From the NCBI RefSeq assembly GCF_045277565.1, contig NZ_CP123584.1:1116001-1180000 (forward strand): a stretch of 64,000 nt of DNA. The letters run 5' to 3'. The DNA is from Aliisedimentitalea scapharcae. Lineage in GTDB: Bacteria; Pseudomonadota; Alphaproteobacteria; Rhodobacterales; Rhodobacteraceae. A model generated the notes under the pieces. That model searched no databases. It worked only from the letters and a program-made list of their open reading frames with translations, and was not told the origin of the DNA. This document shows, in pieces, positions 43,221-50,984 of the stretch. The position numbers and the translations under genes were made by a program. Position 1 is the first letter of the stretch; each line of letters begins with the position of its first letter.

Positions 43221-44552
43221 ATGATGACACTCACCTCTTGCGCTGAATTTGTCGCCACTGCCGATGCGCCGGCTGATGTGCACCCGATGGTGACACGGGC
43301 TGTGGCCGATTGTTTCGGCTGTATTCTCGCAGGGACCGACAGCGAGGTCGCGACACGGGTGCGTTCTGTTCTGGTCGTGGTCGGGGCGGGCAATGCGCCG
43401 CTGTATGGCGCGGGGCAGCAGGTGGCCCCCGGCTATGCGGCGCTGGGCAATGCGGTGTCGGGACACGCCTATGATCTGGATGACTGGGAGGAGCCAGGCA
43501 ATACCCATCCGACCATTGTGATCCTGCCCGCGGTATTGGCAGTGGCTGAAGTCGTGCCCCTGACCGGCGCACAGATGCTGAACGCCTATTGCGTCGGGTT
43601 TGAAATGATCTGTCGGTTGGGCGAGGCGGTAACGCTGGGTCACTATACCCGAGGCTTCCATTCGACAGCGACCCTGGGAGCGATCGGGGCAGCGGCGGCC
43701 TGTGCGCGGGCCTTGGGTTTGGACAGGGAGCAATCCGCTCATGCCATGGCAATCTCTGTGTCGCAGGCAACGGGCTATACCATACAGTTCGGCTCCAGCG
43801 TCAAACCGTTGCAGGCCGGACAAGCAGCCCGAGCAGGGTTTGAAGCGGCGATGCTTGCCCGTGCCGGAGCGACAGGCAAACCACAGGTGCTGGACAGCGA
43901 CCGCGGGTTCAACGGGCTGATGGGGGCCGGGACGCCCGACAGCTTTGCCCATGCGATCGCAAAACTGGGGCGGCCGTGGGCTCTGCAGGAATACGGGTTG
44001 CTGATAAAGCCCTGGCCGTCGTGTAGCTATATCCATCGTCTGATGACCGCTGCGCTGGAACTGCGTCGGCAGATGGCGCATGACGAGGTGGTGCAGGTGC
44101 GGGCAAGCTTGCCGGATTTTCACAAGGCAATCCTGCCCTTTGACCAGCCCACAACCCAGACCGAGGCGTTGTTTTCCGTGCCAGCCTGTGTCGCACAAGT
44201 TCTGGTCAGCGGTGATTTGACCATGGCCGACAGCGCTGCCGGTTTCTGGCAGCGCCCCGAAGTTGCCCGCCTGATCGCGGTGACCGACGTCACCACCGTA
44301 GCGCCTCGGAACCCCGCGCTGAACTATGATCCGGCGCAACCGGATGCGCTGGAGCTGGTCGGGCAGGGCGGGCGAGTGGTGCGAGGGCTATGTGACTATC
44401 CGTTGGGGTCGCGACAGACCCCGATGTCCGACGCGCAATATGCAGCCAAATACAGCTCTATCACCGGACGGGCGGCTACGGAGTTCACCAGATTGCTTGG
44501 CTGGCGTGACACCCAGGACATAGCGGGATTCTTTAGAAAGGGAACGACATGA
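43221..44552 (+). CDS. MmgE/PrpD family protein
   Basis: A 443-residue protein. HAYDLDDWEEPGNTHPTIVI is the active-site-like segment (H-x-x-D-x-DD) and GFEMICRLGEAVTLGHY and GFHSTATLGAIGAAAAC are the classic MmgE/PrpD stretches. Relatives include 2-methylcitrate dehydratase, aconitate decarboxylase and imidodisuccinate epimerase, so a dehydratase, epimerase or decarboxylase acting on a tricarboxylic-type acid is expected. It overlaps the next gene start (ATGA). Confidence 0.88.
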   Translation: MMTLTSCAEFVATADAPADVHPMVTRAVADCFGCILAGTDSEVATRVRSVLVVVGAGNAPLYGAGQQVAPGYAALGNAVSGHAYDLDDWEEPGNTHPTIVILPAVLAVAEVVPLTGAQMLNAYCVGFEMICRLGEAVTLGHYTRGFHSTATLGAIGAAAACARALGLDREQSAHAMAISVSQATGYTIQFGSSVKPLQAGQAARAGFEAAMLARAGATGKPQVLDSDRGFNGLMGAGTPDSFAHAIAKLGRPWALQEYGLLIKPWPSCSYIHRLMTAALELRRQMAHDEVVQVRASLPDFHKAILPFDQPTTQTEALFSVPACVAQVLVSGDLTMADSAAGFWQRPEVARLIAVTDVTTVAPRNPALNYDPAQPDALELVGQGGRVVRGLCDYPLGSRQTPMSDAQYAAKYSSITGRAATEFTRLLGWRDTQDIAGFFRKGTT

Positions 44553-46093
44553 GCCGAACCCGGCGTAACGGTGGGCGCGCAGCCCGCCGGATTGATCGCG
44601 CGGATGGAGCCGGGTCAGGCCCCAGCACGGCCATCTGGCCAGGGATCGAAGGGGGGCGGTATACTCCGTTTACCCGGCGCGAGATCGAGAGGGTCAGCGA
44701 CACCGCCCTGCGTATCCTGGAAGAGATCGGATTGAAGGGGGCCACGCCACATTGCGTGGAAACCGTTTGCAACAATGGCGGCTCGCTGACCGAGGATGGG
44801 CGATTGCTGATGCCCGCGGATCTGGTGCGGCGGATGCTCAAGGTGGCGGGGCGGGGTTTCAAGCTGTTTGGGCAAATGCCTGAGTATGACATCGATCCGT
44901 CGGGCACCCGGATCCATCTGGGGACCTCGGGAGCCGCAGTGCATATCGTCGACAGCCTGACAGGCACGATCCGCGACTCGGCGCTCAGGGATCTCTACGA
45001 TATGGCGCGGCTGGCCCAGTCGCTGCCAAATATCCACATGTTTCAGCGCACTGTGGTCGCGCGGGATCTAAGCGATCCGTTCGAGATGGACCTGAACACG
45101 GCCTATGCCTGTCTCAAAGGGACGGCGAAACCGGTTGGTGGGTCATTCACCTCAGAGGAAAACATGGAAGCCGCCGTGCAGATGATGCAGATGATCGTGG
45201 GCGGCCCCGAGGCCTTGCGCGCGCGTCCGCCGTTCTGTGTTTCGACCTGTTTCATCGTGCCGCCGTTGACCTTCGCCGAAGAGGCGCTGGGCGTGATCGA
45301 GTGCGCTGCCCGTCACGGCATTCCCCTGAAGCTGGTCTCGGCCGGGCAGGCGGGGGCCACCAGCCCGGCGCCGCTGGCCGGAGCAGTGGCGCAGCAAACG
45401 GCCGAAGTGCTGGCGGGGCTTGTCTATGTGAATCTGTTGAACCCGGGCCACCCGGCGACCTTTGGCGCGTTGCCGTTCGTGAGCGATCTTCGCACTGGTG
45501 CGATGTCGGGAGGCAGCGCCGAACAGGGGCTGCTGATGGCGGCCTGTGCCCAGATGGCACAGCATTTCGATATTCCCTGCGCGGTGTCAGCGGGCATGAC
45601 CGACAGCAAGATGCCGGATTTTCAGGCGGGCTATGAAAAAGGCGTGACCGAACTGTTGTCGGCATTGTCCGGGGCCAATCTGATTTATGAGGCTGCGGGG
45701 ATGTATGGGTCGCTTTTGGGTTGTTCATTGGAGAGCTTTGTTCTGGACAATGACATGATCGGGTCGATCCTGCGGGCGACGCGCGGGTTCGAGGTCAGTG
45801 ACGACACCCTGTCGCTGGAGGTCATCCGCGAGGTCTGTGTCGATGGGCCCGGGCATTTTCTGGGGCATGATCAGACGCTGAAGCGGATGGAAAGCGACTA
45901 TTACTATCCGGCGCTGGCGGATCGGCGTACACCGCAGGAATGGGCAGCTGCTCCGGACCGCGACCTGTTGGAACAGGCGCGAGCCCGGACTGAGGCGTTA
46001 TTGGGGGGACCGCGATCCGAACATATTCCTGCGGAGATCGACGCTGAAATCCGCGCAAGGTTCCCCATTCGGCTACCAAAGGCAGATCTATGA
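44549..46093 (+). CDS. MttB-superfamily methyltransferase (trimethylamine/glycine betaine methyltransferase-like)
   Basis: A 514-residue protein without an in-frame TAG at the pyrrolysine position, so it is a non-pyrrolysine MttB homologue (MtgB-like). The TIM-barrel segments GGRYTPFTRREIERVSDTAL, IHLGTSGAAVHIVDS and VTELLSALSGANLIYEAAGM support this. MtgB-like enzymes move a methyl group from glycine betaine, proline betaine or carnitine to a corrinoid protein. No corrinoid protein or reactivase gene is in the window, so the acceptor must come from elsewhere, or the protein has changed function. It overlaps both neighbours by 4 bases. Confidence 0.85.
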   Translation: MSRTRRNGGRAARRIDRADGAGSGPSTAIWPGIEGGRYTPFTRREIERVSDTALRILEEIGLKGATPHCVETVCNNGGSLTEDGRLLMPADLVRRMLKVAGRGFKLFGQMPEYDIDPSGTRIHLGTSGAAVHIVDSLTGTIRDSALRDLYDMARLAQSLPNIHMFQRTVVARDLSDPFEMDLNTAYACLKGTAKPVGGSFTSEENMEAAVQMMQMIVGGPEALRARPPFCVSTCFIVPPLTFAEEALGVIECAARHGIPLKLVSAGQAGATSPAPLAGAVAQQTAEVLAGLVYVNLLNPGHPATFGALPFVSDLRTGAMSGGSAEQGLLMAACAQMAQHFDIPCAVSAGMTDSKMPDFQAGYEKGVTELLSALSGANLIYEAAGMYGSLLGCSLESFVLDNDMIGSILRATRGFEVSDDTLSLEVIREVCVDGPGHFLGHDQTLKRMESDYYYPALADRRTPQEWAAAPDRDLLEQARARTEALLGGPRSEHIPAEIDAEIRARFPIRLPKADL

Positions 46094-47133
46094 CCGCCAC
46101 CCGGAGCAAGCTGGACCTGCAAGAGGATCAACGGGTCAATGTGAGCAAGGCCGAGGCGGTGTCCTGTATGGTCGCGATCTTTGAGCGGTTGGGCAACACG
46201 CCAGAGGTCGCGCGGTGTGTGGCCGAGCACCTGGCAGAAACGTCCTTGTCGGGTATGGAAAGCCATGGTGTGATGCGCACCCTGCAATATGCAGAGCAGA
46301 TGCAGAACGGGTATCTGTCTGTCGGCGTTGACACGCAGGTTATTCGTGCTCCGTCGGGGGCCACCCATGTGGACGGTGGGGGTGGTATCGGTATCCCTGC
46401 GATGGTGCAGGCCTATGAGACGGGTATGCAGATGGCAGTGCGAACGGGTGTGTCGGCGCTGGCGATCCGCAACGTGGGCCACACCGGACGCCATGGGGCG
46501 TTTGCCGACAAGGCGGGACAAGAGGGGTTTCTGACCATCTGTGTTGGTGGGGGAAATCGAAAAAACTGGCCGCAGGTCGCACCGCATGGCGGAGCGAAGG
46601 GGCTGTTGCCAACCAACCCCTGGTGCATTGGAATTCCCGGTGGAGCACGCGGCCCGGTGGTGCTGGACTTTGCCACCTCCAAGATTGCCGGAGGCTGGAT
46701 CTATGCGGCGCGCTCGGCCGGGGCGCAGCTGCCGGACGGTTGCCTGATTGATAGAGATGGAAACCCGAGCCGGGACCCGGAAGCGTATTTTTCCGGGGGC
46801 GCCATTCTGCCTGCGGGTGGGCACAAGGGGTATGGATTGGCGTTGATGGGGGAGATGATTGGGGAAGCGATGCTGGGGCCGTCATCGACCGAATGCAATT
46901 GGCTGTTGGTCACCCTTCGTTGCGACCATTTTCGCGAGACCTCTGCCATGGAAGTTGCGGCCGAGGCGGTTCTTTCGGACATGCGCAACTGTCCACCGGC
47001 ACCGGGGTTTGATTGTGTCGAAGTGCCAGGCGAACGCGAACGCGACCAATATGTGAAATCTGGTGATCGGATCGCAATTCCAAAAGCAACCTGGCGGCAA
47101 ATACAGGAGTTGGAAGCAGGTCTGAAAGCCTGA
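46090..47133 (+). CDS. Ldh-family NAD(P) oxidoreductase (malate/L-lactate dehydrogenase type)
   Basis: A 347-residue protein of the Ldh_2 family (malate dehydrogenase/ureidoglycolate dehydrogenase-like): SGMESHGVMRTLQYAEQM with the catalytic His, VGHTGRHGAFADKAGQ, and ILPAGGHKGYGLALMGEM. It reduces or oxidises a 2-oxo/2-hydroxy acid, or an imine (proline-type reductases share the fold). Last gene of the operon, overlapping MttB by 4 bases. Confidence 0.88.
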   Translation: MTATRSKLDLQEDQRVNVSKAEAVSCMVAIFERLGNTPEVARCVAEHLAETSLSGMESHGVMRTLQYAEQMQNGYLSVGVDTQVIRAPSGATHVDGGGGIGIPAMVQAYETGMQMAVRTGVSALAIRNVGHTGRHGAFADKAGQEGFLTICVGGGNRKNWPQVAPHGGAKGLLPTNPWCIGIPGGARGPVVLDFATSKIAGGWIYAARSAGAQLPDGCLIDRDGNPSRDPEAYFSGGAILPAGGHKGYGLALMGEMIGEAMLGPSSTECNWLLVTLRCDHFRETSAMEVAAEAVLSDMRNCPPAPGFDCVEVPGERERDQYVKSGDRIAIPKATWRQIQELEAGLKA

Positions 47134-47152
47134 TCCGGTCTCTGAAAGCCAA

Positions 47153-47235
47153 GCGCTCCCGCCCGGGAACCCAGCATCAAAGATGCAGGGCTCCCCGTTG
47201 GGCGTGGCCCCCCGCAGGCTGGCCTGCGAGGGGCG
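47153..47235 (+). repeat. Dispersed intergenic element with hairpins
   Basis: The gap after the catabolic operon (47134-47363) has GCGCTCCCGCCC, GCATCAAAGATGC (47174-47186), GCTCCCCGTTGGGC and the hairpin CGCAGG-CTGG-CCTGCG (47213-47228). The first three parts recur, in the same order, at 63576-63624 and, degenerated, at 12509-12560. It looks like a mobile or REP-like roseobacter element, and may also end the operon. Confidence 0.6.
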
Positions 47236-47363
47236 GTCGCGCGTCGATCCAGGCGCTGGGGTGCCTGTGCCAACAGGGGTTTTTCCCAATGATGCCGGGG
47301 TCCGGTCTTGGCGGACGGGGGGCGGCGCGTCATTGTGAACGCAAAACCAGAATGAGGATACAG

Positions 47364-47879
47364 ATGACCAAATCTTTCCCCGAACAGGGTCATGATGGCC
47401 CCTATGCTGCGCCGCTGATCGTTCGTGATCAGATCGTGCGCCCGGAATGGATCGACTATAATGGGCACATGAATGTCGGCTATTACGGGATCGCCTTTGA
47501 TCAGGCCATCGACAAGGTATTTGACCACGAACTGGGGATTGGCACCGAGTTCATCAAATCAGAGGGTCAGGGGCCTTACGTGCTGCAATCGCACATGCAA
47601 TTTTTGCAGGAACTGCTGGAAGGGCAGAAATTCGACGTGCAGTTCCGTTTGATCGACCACGATCACAAACGGCTGCATTTCTTTGGTGAGATGATGCGCC
47701 AGCCTGACGGGGTGGTGTGTGCCATACAAGAGATCGTTGCGATGAATGTCGATCACGAGACAGCACGATCGACGGCCTATCCGGATTGGGCGCAGCGTCG
47801 GTTTTCGCGGATGCTATCTGACCATAAAGCCATGGCGCGTCCCCGCCAATTGGGGGCGAGCCTGGGATTGCGCCGGTAG
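47364..47879 (+). CDS. Hot-dog acyl-CoA thioesterase (betainyl-CoA thioesterase-like)
   Basis: A 171-residue 4HBT-fold protein: RPEWIDYNGHMNVGYYGIAF holds the Asp of the D-x-x-G-H-M motif, and FDVQFRLIDHDHKRLHFFGEM follows. Thioesterases with DYNGHMN are used in carnitine breakdown (betainyl-CoA thioesterase) and elsewhere. ATG 47364 is chosen as GAGG lies at 47355-47358; upstream ATG 47352 is less likely. It is 230 bases after the catabolic operon and may belong to the same regulon. Confidence 0.8.
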   Translation: MTKSFPEQGHDGPYAAPLIVRDQIVRPEWIDYNGHMNVGYYGIAFDQAIDKVFDHELGIGTEFIKSEGQGPYVLQSHMQFLQELLEGQKFDVQFRLIDHDHKRLHFFGEMMRQPDGVVCAIQEIVAMNVDHETARSTAYPDWAQRRFSRMLSDHKAMARPRQLGASLGLRR

Positions 47880-47935
47880 GGAAGCACGGTGCCTGCTCTG
47901 CTCAGTTGAACTTTCAGGTGTTGACCGGATTGAAA

Positions 47936-47973
47936 ACATCCACAGGGACGGGCAAGCCCGTCCCTGTGGATGT
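47936..47973. terminator. Strong hairpin between convergent genes
   Basis: ACATCCACAGGGACGGGC and its exact complement form an 18-bp perfect inverted repeat around a 2-base centre (the innermost pairs open as the loop). On the minus strand TTTTC follows directly, so it is a good rho-independent terminator for the repeat-protein gene; on the plus strand there is no U-tract. Confidence 0.85.
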
Positions 47974-47988
47974 CATTGATTTGCGGGG

Positions 47989-50577
47989 TCAGAGGAACCC
48001 GAGATCATCATCGTCGCCCTCGTCATCGGGTTCATGTGCAGACGGGTCGTCGTCCTGAGACTGCGTCATCAGCGCCATGATGTCATATAGCTCGGTGTTG
48101 CCAGCAGTTCCGGAGGACCCTCCGGTTCCACCGCTACCAGACCCACCAGAGGCGCTGGCATAGACCACGTCGTCATCCGTGCCACCGCTTGACACCGGTT
48201 CGCCCTCAAAGTCGGGCAGCCCGTGGGTTGCAGCGATGCTGAAGGTTCCGCCTGTGCCCGAGCCTGAGCCCTTGGTGCCGCCCGAGCCTGAGCCTTTGGT
48301 GCCGCCCGAGCCCGAACCCTTGGTGCCACCGGAGCCTGAGTCTTTGGTCCCGCCGGAGCCGGAGCCCTTGGTACCGCCCGAGCCTGAGCCCTTGGTGCCG
48401 CCCGAGCCGGAGCCTTTGGTGCCGCCCGAGCCTGAGCCCTTGGTGCCGCCCGAGCCGGAGCCCTTGGTGCCGCCCGAGCCTGAGCCCTTGGTGCCACCGG
48501 AGCCTGAGCCCTTGGTGCCGCCCGAGCCTGAGCCTTTGGTGCCACCGGAGCCTGAGCCTTTGGTGCCACCGGAGCCTGAGCCCTTGGTGCCGCCTGAGCC
48601 TGAGCCTTTGGTGCCGCCAGAGCCGGAGCCTTTGGTACCACCTGAGCCGGAGCCCTTGGTACCACCCGAGCCTGAGCCTTTGGTGCCACCGGAGCCTGAG
48701 CCTTTGGTGCCGCCGGATCCTGAGCCTTTAGTGCCGCCTGAGCCTGAGCCTTTGGTGCCACCGGAGCCGGAGCCCTTGGTACCGCCGGAGCCTGAGCCCT
48801 TGGTCCCACCGGATCCTGAGCCCTTGGTGCCGCCGGATCCTGAGCCTTTGGTGCCGCCGGATCCTGAGCCTTTGGTGCCACCGGAGCCGGAGCCCTTGGT
48901 ACCGCCTGAGCCGGAGCCTTTAGTGCCGCCGGATCCTGAGCCTTTGGTGCCACCGGAGCCGGAGCCCTTGGTACCGCCTGAGCCGGAGCCTTTGGTGCCA
49001 CCGGAGCCGGAGCCCTTGGTACCGCCTGAGCCGGAGCCTTTAGTGCCGCCGGATCCTGAGCCTTTGGTGCCGCCGGAGCCTGAGCCCTGGGTGCTGGACT
49101 CCGAAAATTCGTCAGCGAGCTTGTCGTCATACCACTGATCCAGGGTGTCTCCTTCGACGCCTCCATTGTGGTATGCGTCGCTGGAGCTCGCCGATGCGCT
49201 GGTGTCATGAGACAGGACATGCGGGTTTGCAGTGTCCGAATTCAAGACAATTGTCAGGCTGTTGAGGTCAAGATCATCCAGAGTGAGCCCGCTGCCCCAC
49301 AACGTAAAGTTGATGTTTTGGGTGTTCCCAGCGGTTGAATCATCCTCAGTCCCGAATTGGATCATGCCATCAAAGTTGGATCCAACGTCAAAGCCGTTGT
49401 TCAACTGGGATACGGAATTTGCATCGAACTGGCTACCTGTGACCCCCAAGGTGTTGATATCCGGGTACAAGTTGACATCATCAAGAACGCTGTCATCCGT
49501 GAAGTTGAAAAAGATGCCATCAAGGTCGCCGACTTCTGTCAGATAGTTCGGTTGAACTTGGAAGAATAGACCTCCGCCCTGTGTGTCCAGGACCGAAATG
49601 ACAACTTGCGGATCTGTCCCAACATTGATCTCTAAGGGCTCTTTGGCCGGTGTTTCGCCGCCGCCGCCACCGCCGCCACCGCCGCCAGCGGTGCCAGTGG
49701 GTGGTGCTTCGCTGCTTCCGCCGGAGCCTGAACCTTTGGTGCCACCTGAGCCTGAGCCCTTGGTACCGCCGGAGCCTGAGCCTTTGGTGCCGCCGGAGCC
49801 TGAGCCTTTGGTGCCGCCGGAGCCTGAGCCTTTGGTGCCGCCGGAGCCTGAGCCTTTGGTGCCGCCGGAGCCTGAGCCTTTGGTGCCGCCAGAGCCTGAG
49901 CCCTTGGTGCCGCCCGAGCCCGAGCCCTTGGTGCCGCCAGAGCCTGAGCCTTTGGTACCGCCCGAGCCTGAGCCCTTGGTGCCGCCCGAGCCCGAGCCCT
50001 TGGTGCCGCCAGAGCCTGAGCCTTTGGTACCGCCTGAGCCTGAGCCTTTGGTGCCGCCCGAGCCTGAGCCCTTGGTGCCGCCGGAGCCTGAGCCCCTGGT
50101 GCCGCCGGAGCCTGAGCCCTTGGTGCCGCCGGATCCTGAGCCTTTGGTGCCGCCGGATCCTGAGCCCTTGGTGCCGCCGGATCCTGAGCCCTTGGTGCCG
50201 CCTGAGCCTGAGCCCTTGGTCCCACCTGAGCCTGAGCCCTTGGTACCGCCGGAGCCTTTGGTGCCGCCTGAGCCGGAGCCTTTGGTGCCGCCTGAGCCGG
50301 AGCCTTTGGTGCCGCCTGAGCCGGAGCCCTTGGTGCCGCCGGATCCTGAGCCTTTGGTGCCGCCGGATCCTGAGCCTTTGGTACCGCCCGAGCCCGAGCC
50401 CTTGGTGCCACCGGAGCCTGAGCCTTTGGTGCCGCCCGAACCGGAGCCTTCGGAGGGCTCGTCCTCAGAGCCGTATTTGCTCAAAAGGTGTTCCTTGTAC
50501 CATTGGTACAGGCTGTCCCCTTCGACACCCCCATTGTGGTACGATTTTGTACCGGAACCGTAGGAACTCCAACTCAT
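47989..50577 (-). CDS. Giant GSGSGGTK octapeptide-repeat protein with two repeat arrays
   Basis: An 862-residue protein of no family I know. Domain order: residues 1-43 start MSWSSYGSGTKSYHNGGVEG with a short acidic tail; residues 44-281 are 30 units of GSGSGGTK; 282-497 are unique, with a ten-Gly run, an acidic beta-rich part (QGGGLFFQVQPNYLTEVGDL, FFNFTDDSVLDDVN), then a second YHNGGVEGDTLDQWY module at about 469; 498-769 are 34 more units; 770-862 end in an Asp-rich DDDDLGFL tail. There is no signal peptide, transmembrane helix or RTX repeat. GGAGGGTGTGCGCG precedes the ATG. It is alone on this strand, with a strong terminator. Confidence 0.8.
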   Translation of the reverse strand: MSWSSYGSGTKSYHNGGVEGDSLYQWYKEHLLSKYGSEDEPSEGSGSGGTKGSGSGGTKGSGSGGTKGSGSGGTKGSGSGGTKGSGSGGTKGSGSGGTKGSGSGGTKGSGGTKGSGSGGTKGSGSGGTKGSGSGGTKGSGSGGTKGSGSGGTKGSGSGGTRGSGSGGTKGSGSGGTKGSGSGGTKGSGSGGTKGSGSGGTKGSGSGGTKGSGSGGTKGSGSGGTKGSGSGGTKGSGSGGTKGSGSGGTKGSGSGGTKGSGSGGTKGSGSGGTKGSGSGGTKGSGSGGSSEAPPTGTAGGGGGGGGGGETPAKEPLEINVGTDPQVVISVLDTQGGGLFFQVQPNYLTEVGDLDGIFFNFTDDSVLDDVNLYPDINTLGVTGSQFDANSVSQLNNGFDVGSNFDGMIQFGTEDDSTAGNTQNINFTLWGSGLTLDDLDLNSLTIVLNSDTANPHVLSHDTSASASSSDAYHNGGVEGDTLDQWYDDKLADEFSESSTQGSGSGGTKGSGSGGTKGSGSGGTKGSGSGGTKGSGSGGTKGSGSGGTKGSGSGGTKGSGSGGTKGSGSGGTKGSGSGGTKGSGSGGTKGSGSGGTKGSGSGGTKGSGSGGTKGSGSGGTKGSGSGGTKGSGSGGTKGSGSGGTKGSGSGGTKGSGSGGTKGSGSGGTKGSGSGGTKGSGSGGTKGSGSGGTKGSGSGGTKGSGSGGTKGSGSGGTKGSGSGGTKGSGSGGTKGSGSGGTKGSGSGGTKDSGSGGTKGSGSGGTKGSGSGGTKGSGSGTGGTFSIAATHGLPDFEGEPVSSGGTDDDVVYASASGGSGSGGTGGSSGTAGNTELYDIMALMTQSQDDDPSAHEPDDEGDDDDLGFL
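48271..49086 (-). repeat. Array 2: 34 tandem 24-bp units coding GSGSGGTK
   Basis: 816 bases make exactly 34 units of 24 bp without gaps. Almost every unit encodes GSGSGGTK; one has Asp for the first Gly. Third positions vary among units (for example GAGCC/GATCC, TTGGT/TTAGT), so the peptide is far better kept than the DNA. Blocks of five units are repeated (48901-48960 equals 49021-49080 at all but one base), showing recent 120-bp segment duplication. Confidence 0.95.
49654..49692 (-). repeat. CCGCCGCCACC microsatellite coding poly-Gly
   Basis: A GCC/ACC trinucleotide run codes a ten-glycine stretch on the minus strand, at the border of array 1 and the unique domain of the repeat protein. 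It is probably length-variable. Confidence 0.8.
49735..50448 (-). repeat. Array 1: 30 tandem 24-bp units coding GSGSGGTK
   Basis: 714 bases make 29 full units and one of 18 bp (GSGGTK). One unit reads GGTR instead of GGTK. As in array 2, units differ mainly at silent positions, and runs of near-identical units (five from 49759) show local expansion. A further GSGSGGSS unit borders the array on the C-terminal side. Confidence 0.95.
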
Positions 50578-50984
50578 CGCGCACACCCTCCAAAAAACGT
50601 CCATTGCCTGCAACCTGGCAAACAATTCCAACAGCGGCCAAAGTTTGGCCCTCGTGTTTGCAGGGCTCATTTGACCAGCCTCGACGCTACAAAGCGGGCA
50701 CGTTTGAGGCAATTTTTCGCCACATTTGTTGGGAAACATGCTGCAATACCGGCGAGTTAGCGAAACAGTGTTTGAGAAATCGGGGATATTGGTTCGGGGC
50801 TGACATCAATGGGGCCGAATTTCTTGACCTAACGTAAAAGCCGAGCGATTCGACGAGGGCCGCAGATCTGTCCAATTCGATCCCGAAAAATGTCTCAATT
50901 CCGATATACTCATTGCTGGGTAAGGGGTGCTGCGCCTGATCGTCTGCGCGGTCATTAGAGATCAATTGTGTGAAAGGGTATGCC
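50578..50984. other. Divergent intergenic region, repeat protein versus kinase-like gene
   Basis: 407 bases with no gene that I can support. It must hold both promoters. GGCCAAA-G-TTTGGCC (50636-50650) is a perfect 15-base palindrome 60 bases before the repeat protein start, a likely operator. The rest is moderately AT-rich (TTTTTCGCCACATTTG, ATGTCTCAATTCCGATATAC), without clear hexamer pairs. Confidence 0.5.

Noticed and set aside
42936..44339. 467-codon antisense ORF opposite hydroxylase and MmgE/PrpD genes
   Set aside because: It crosses two well-supported genes and has no family features.
48271..50448. CRISPR array
   Set aside because: Repeats are head to tail without unique spacers, 24 bp with a coding frame, and no cas genes are present.
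48179..50563. Long plus-strand ORFs with PEPEPLVPP repeats, and APRAQ-type frames on the minus strand
   Set aside because: They are other frames of the GSGSGGTK arrays. A 24-bp repeat with no stop in any frame stays open throughout. Only the minus-strand Gly/Ser frame has an RBS, unique flanking domains and silent-site variation.
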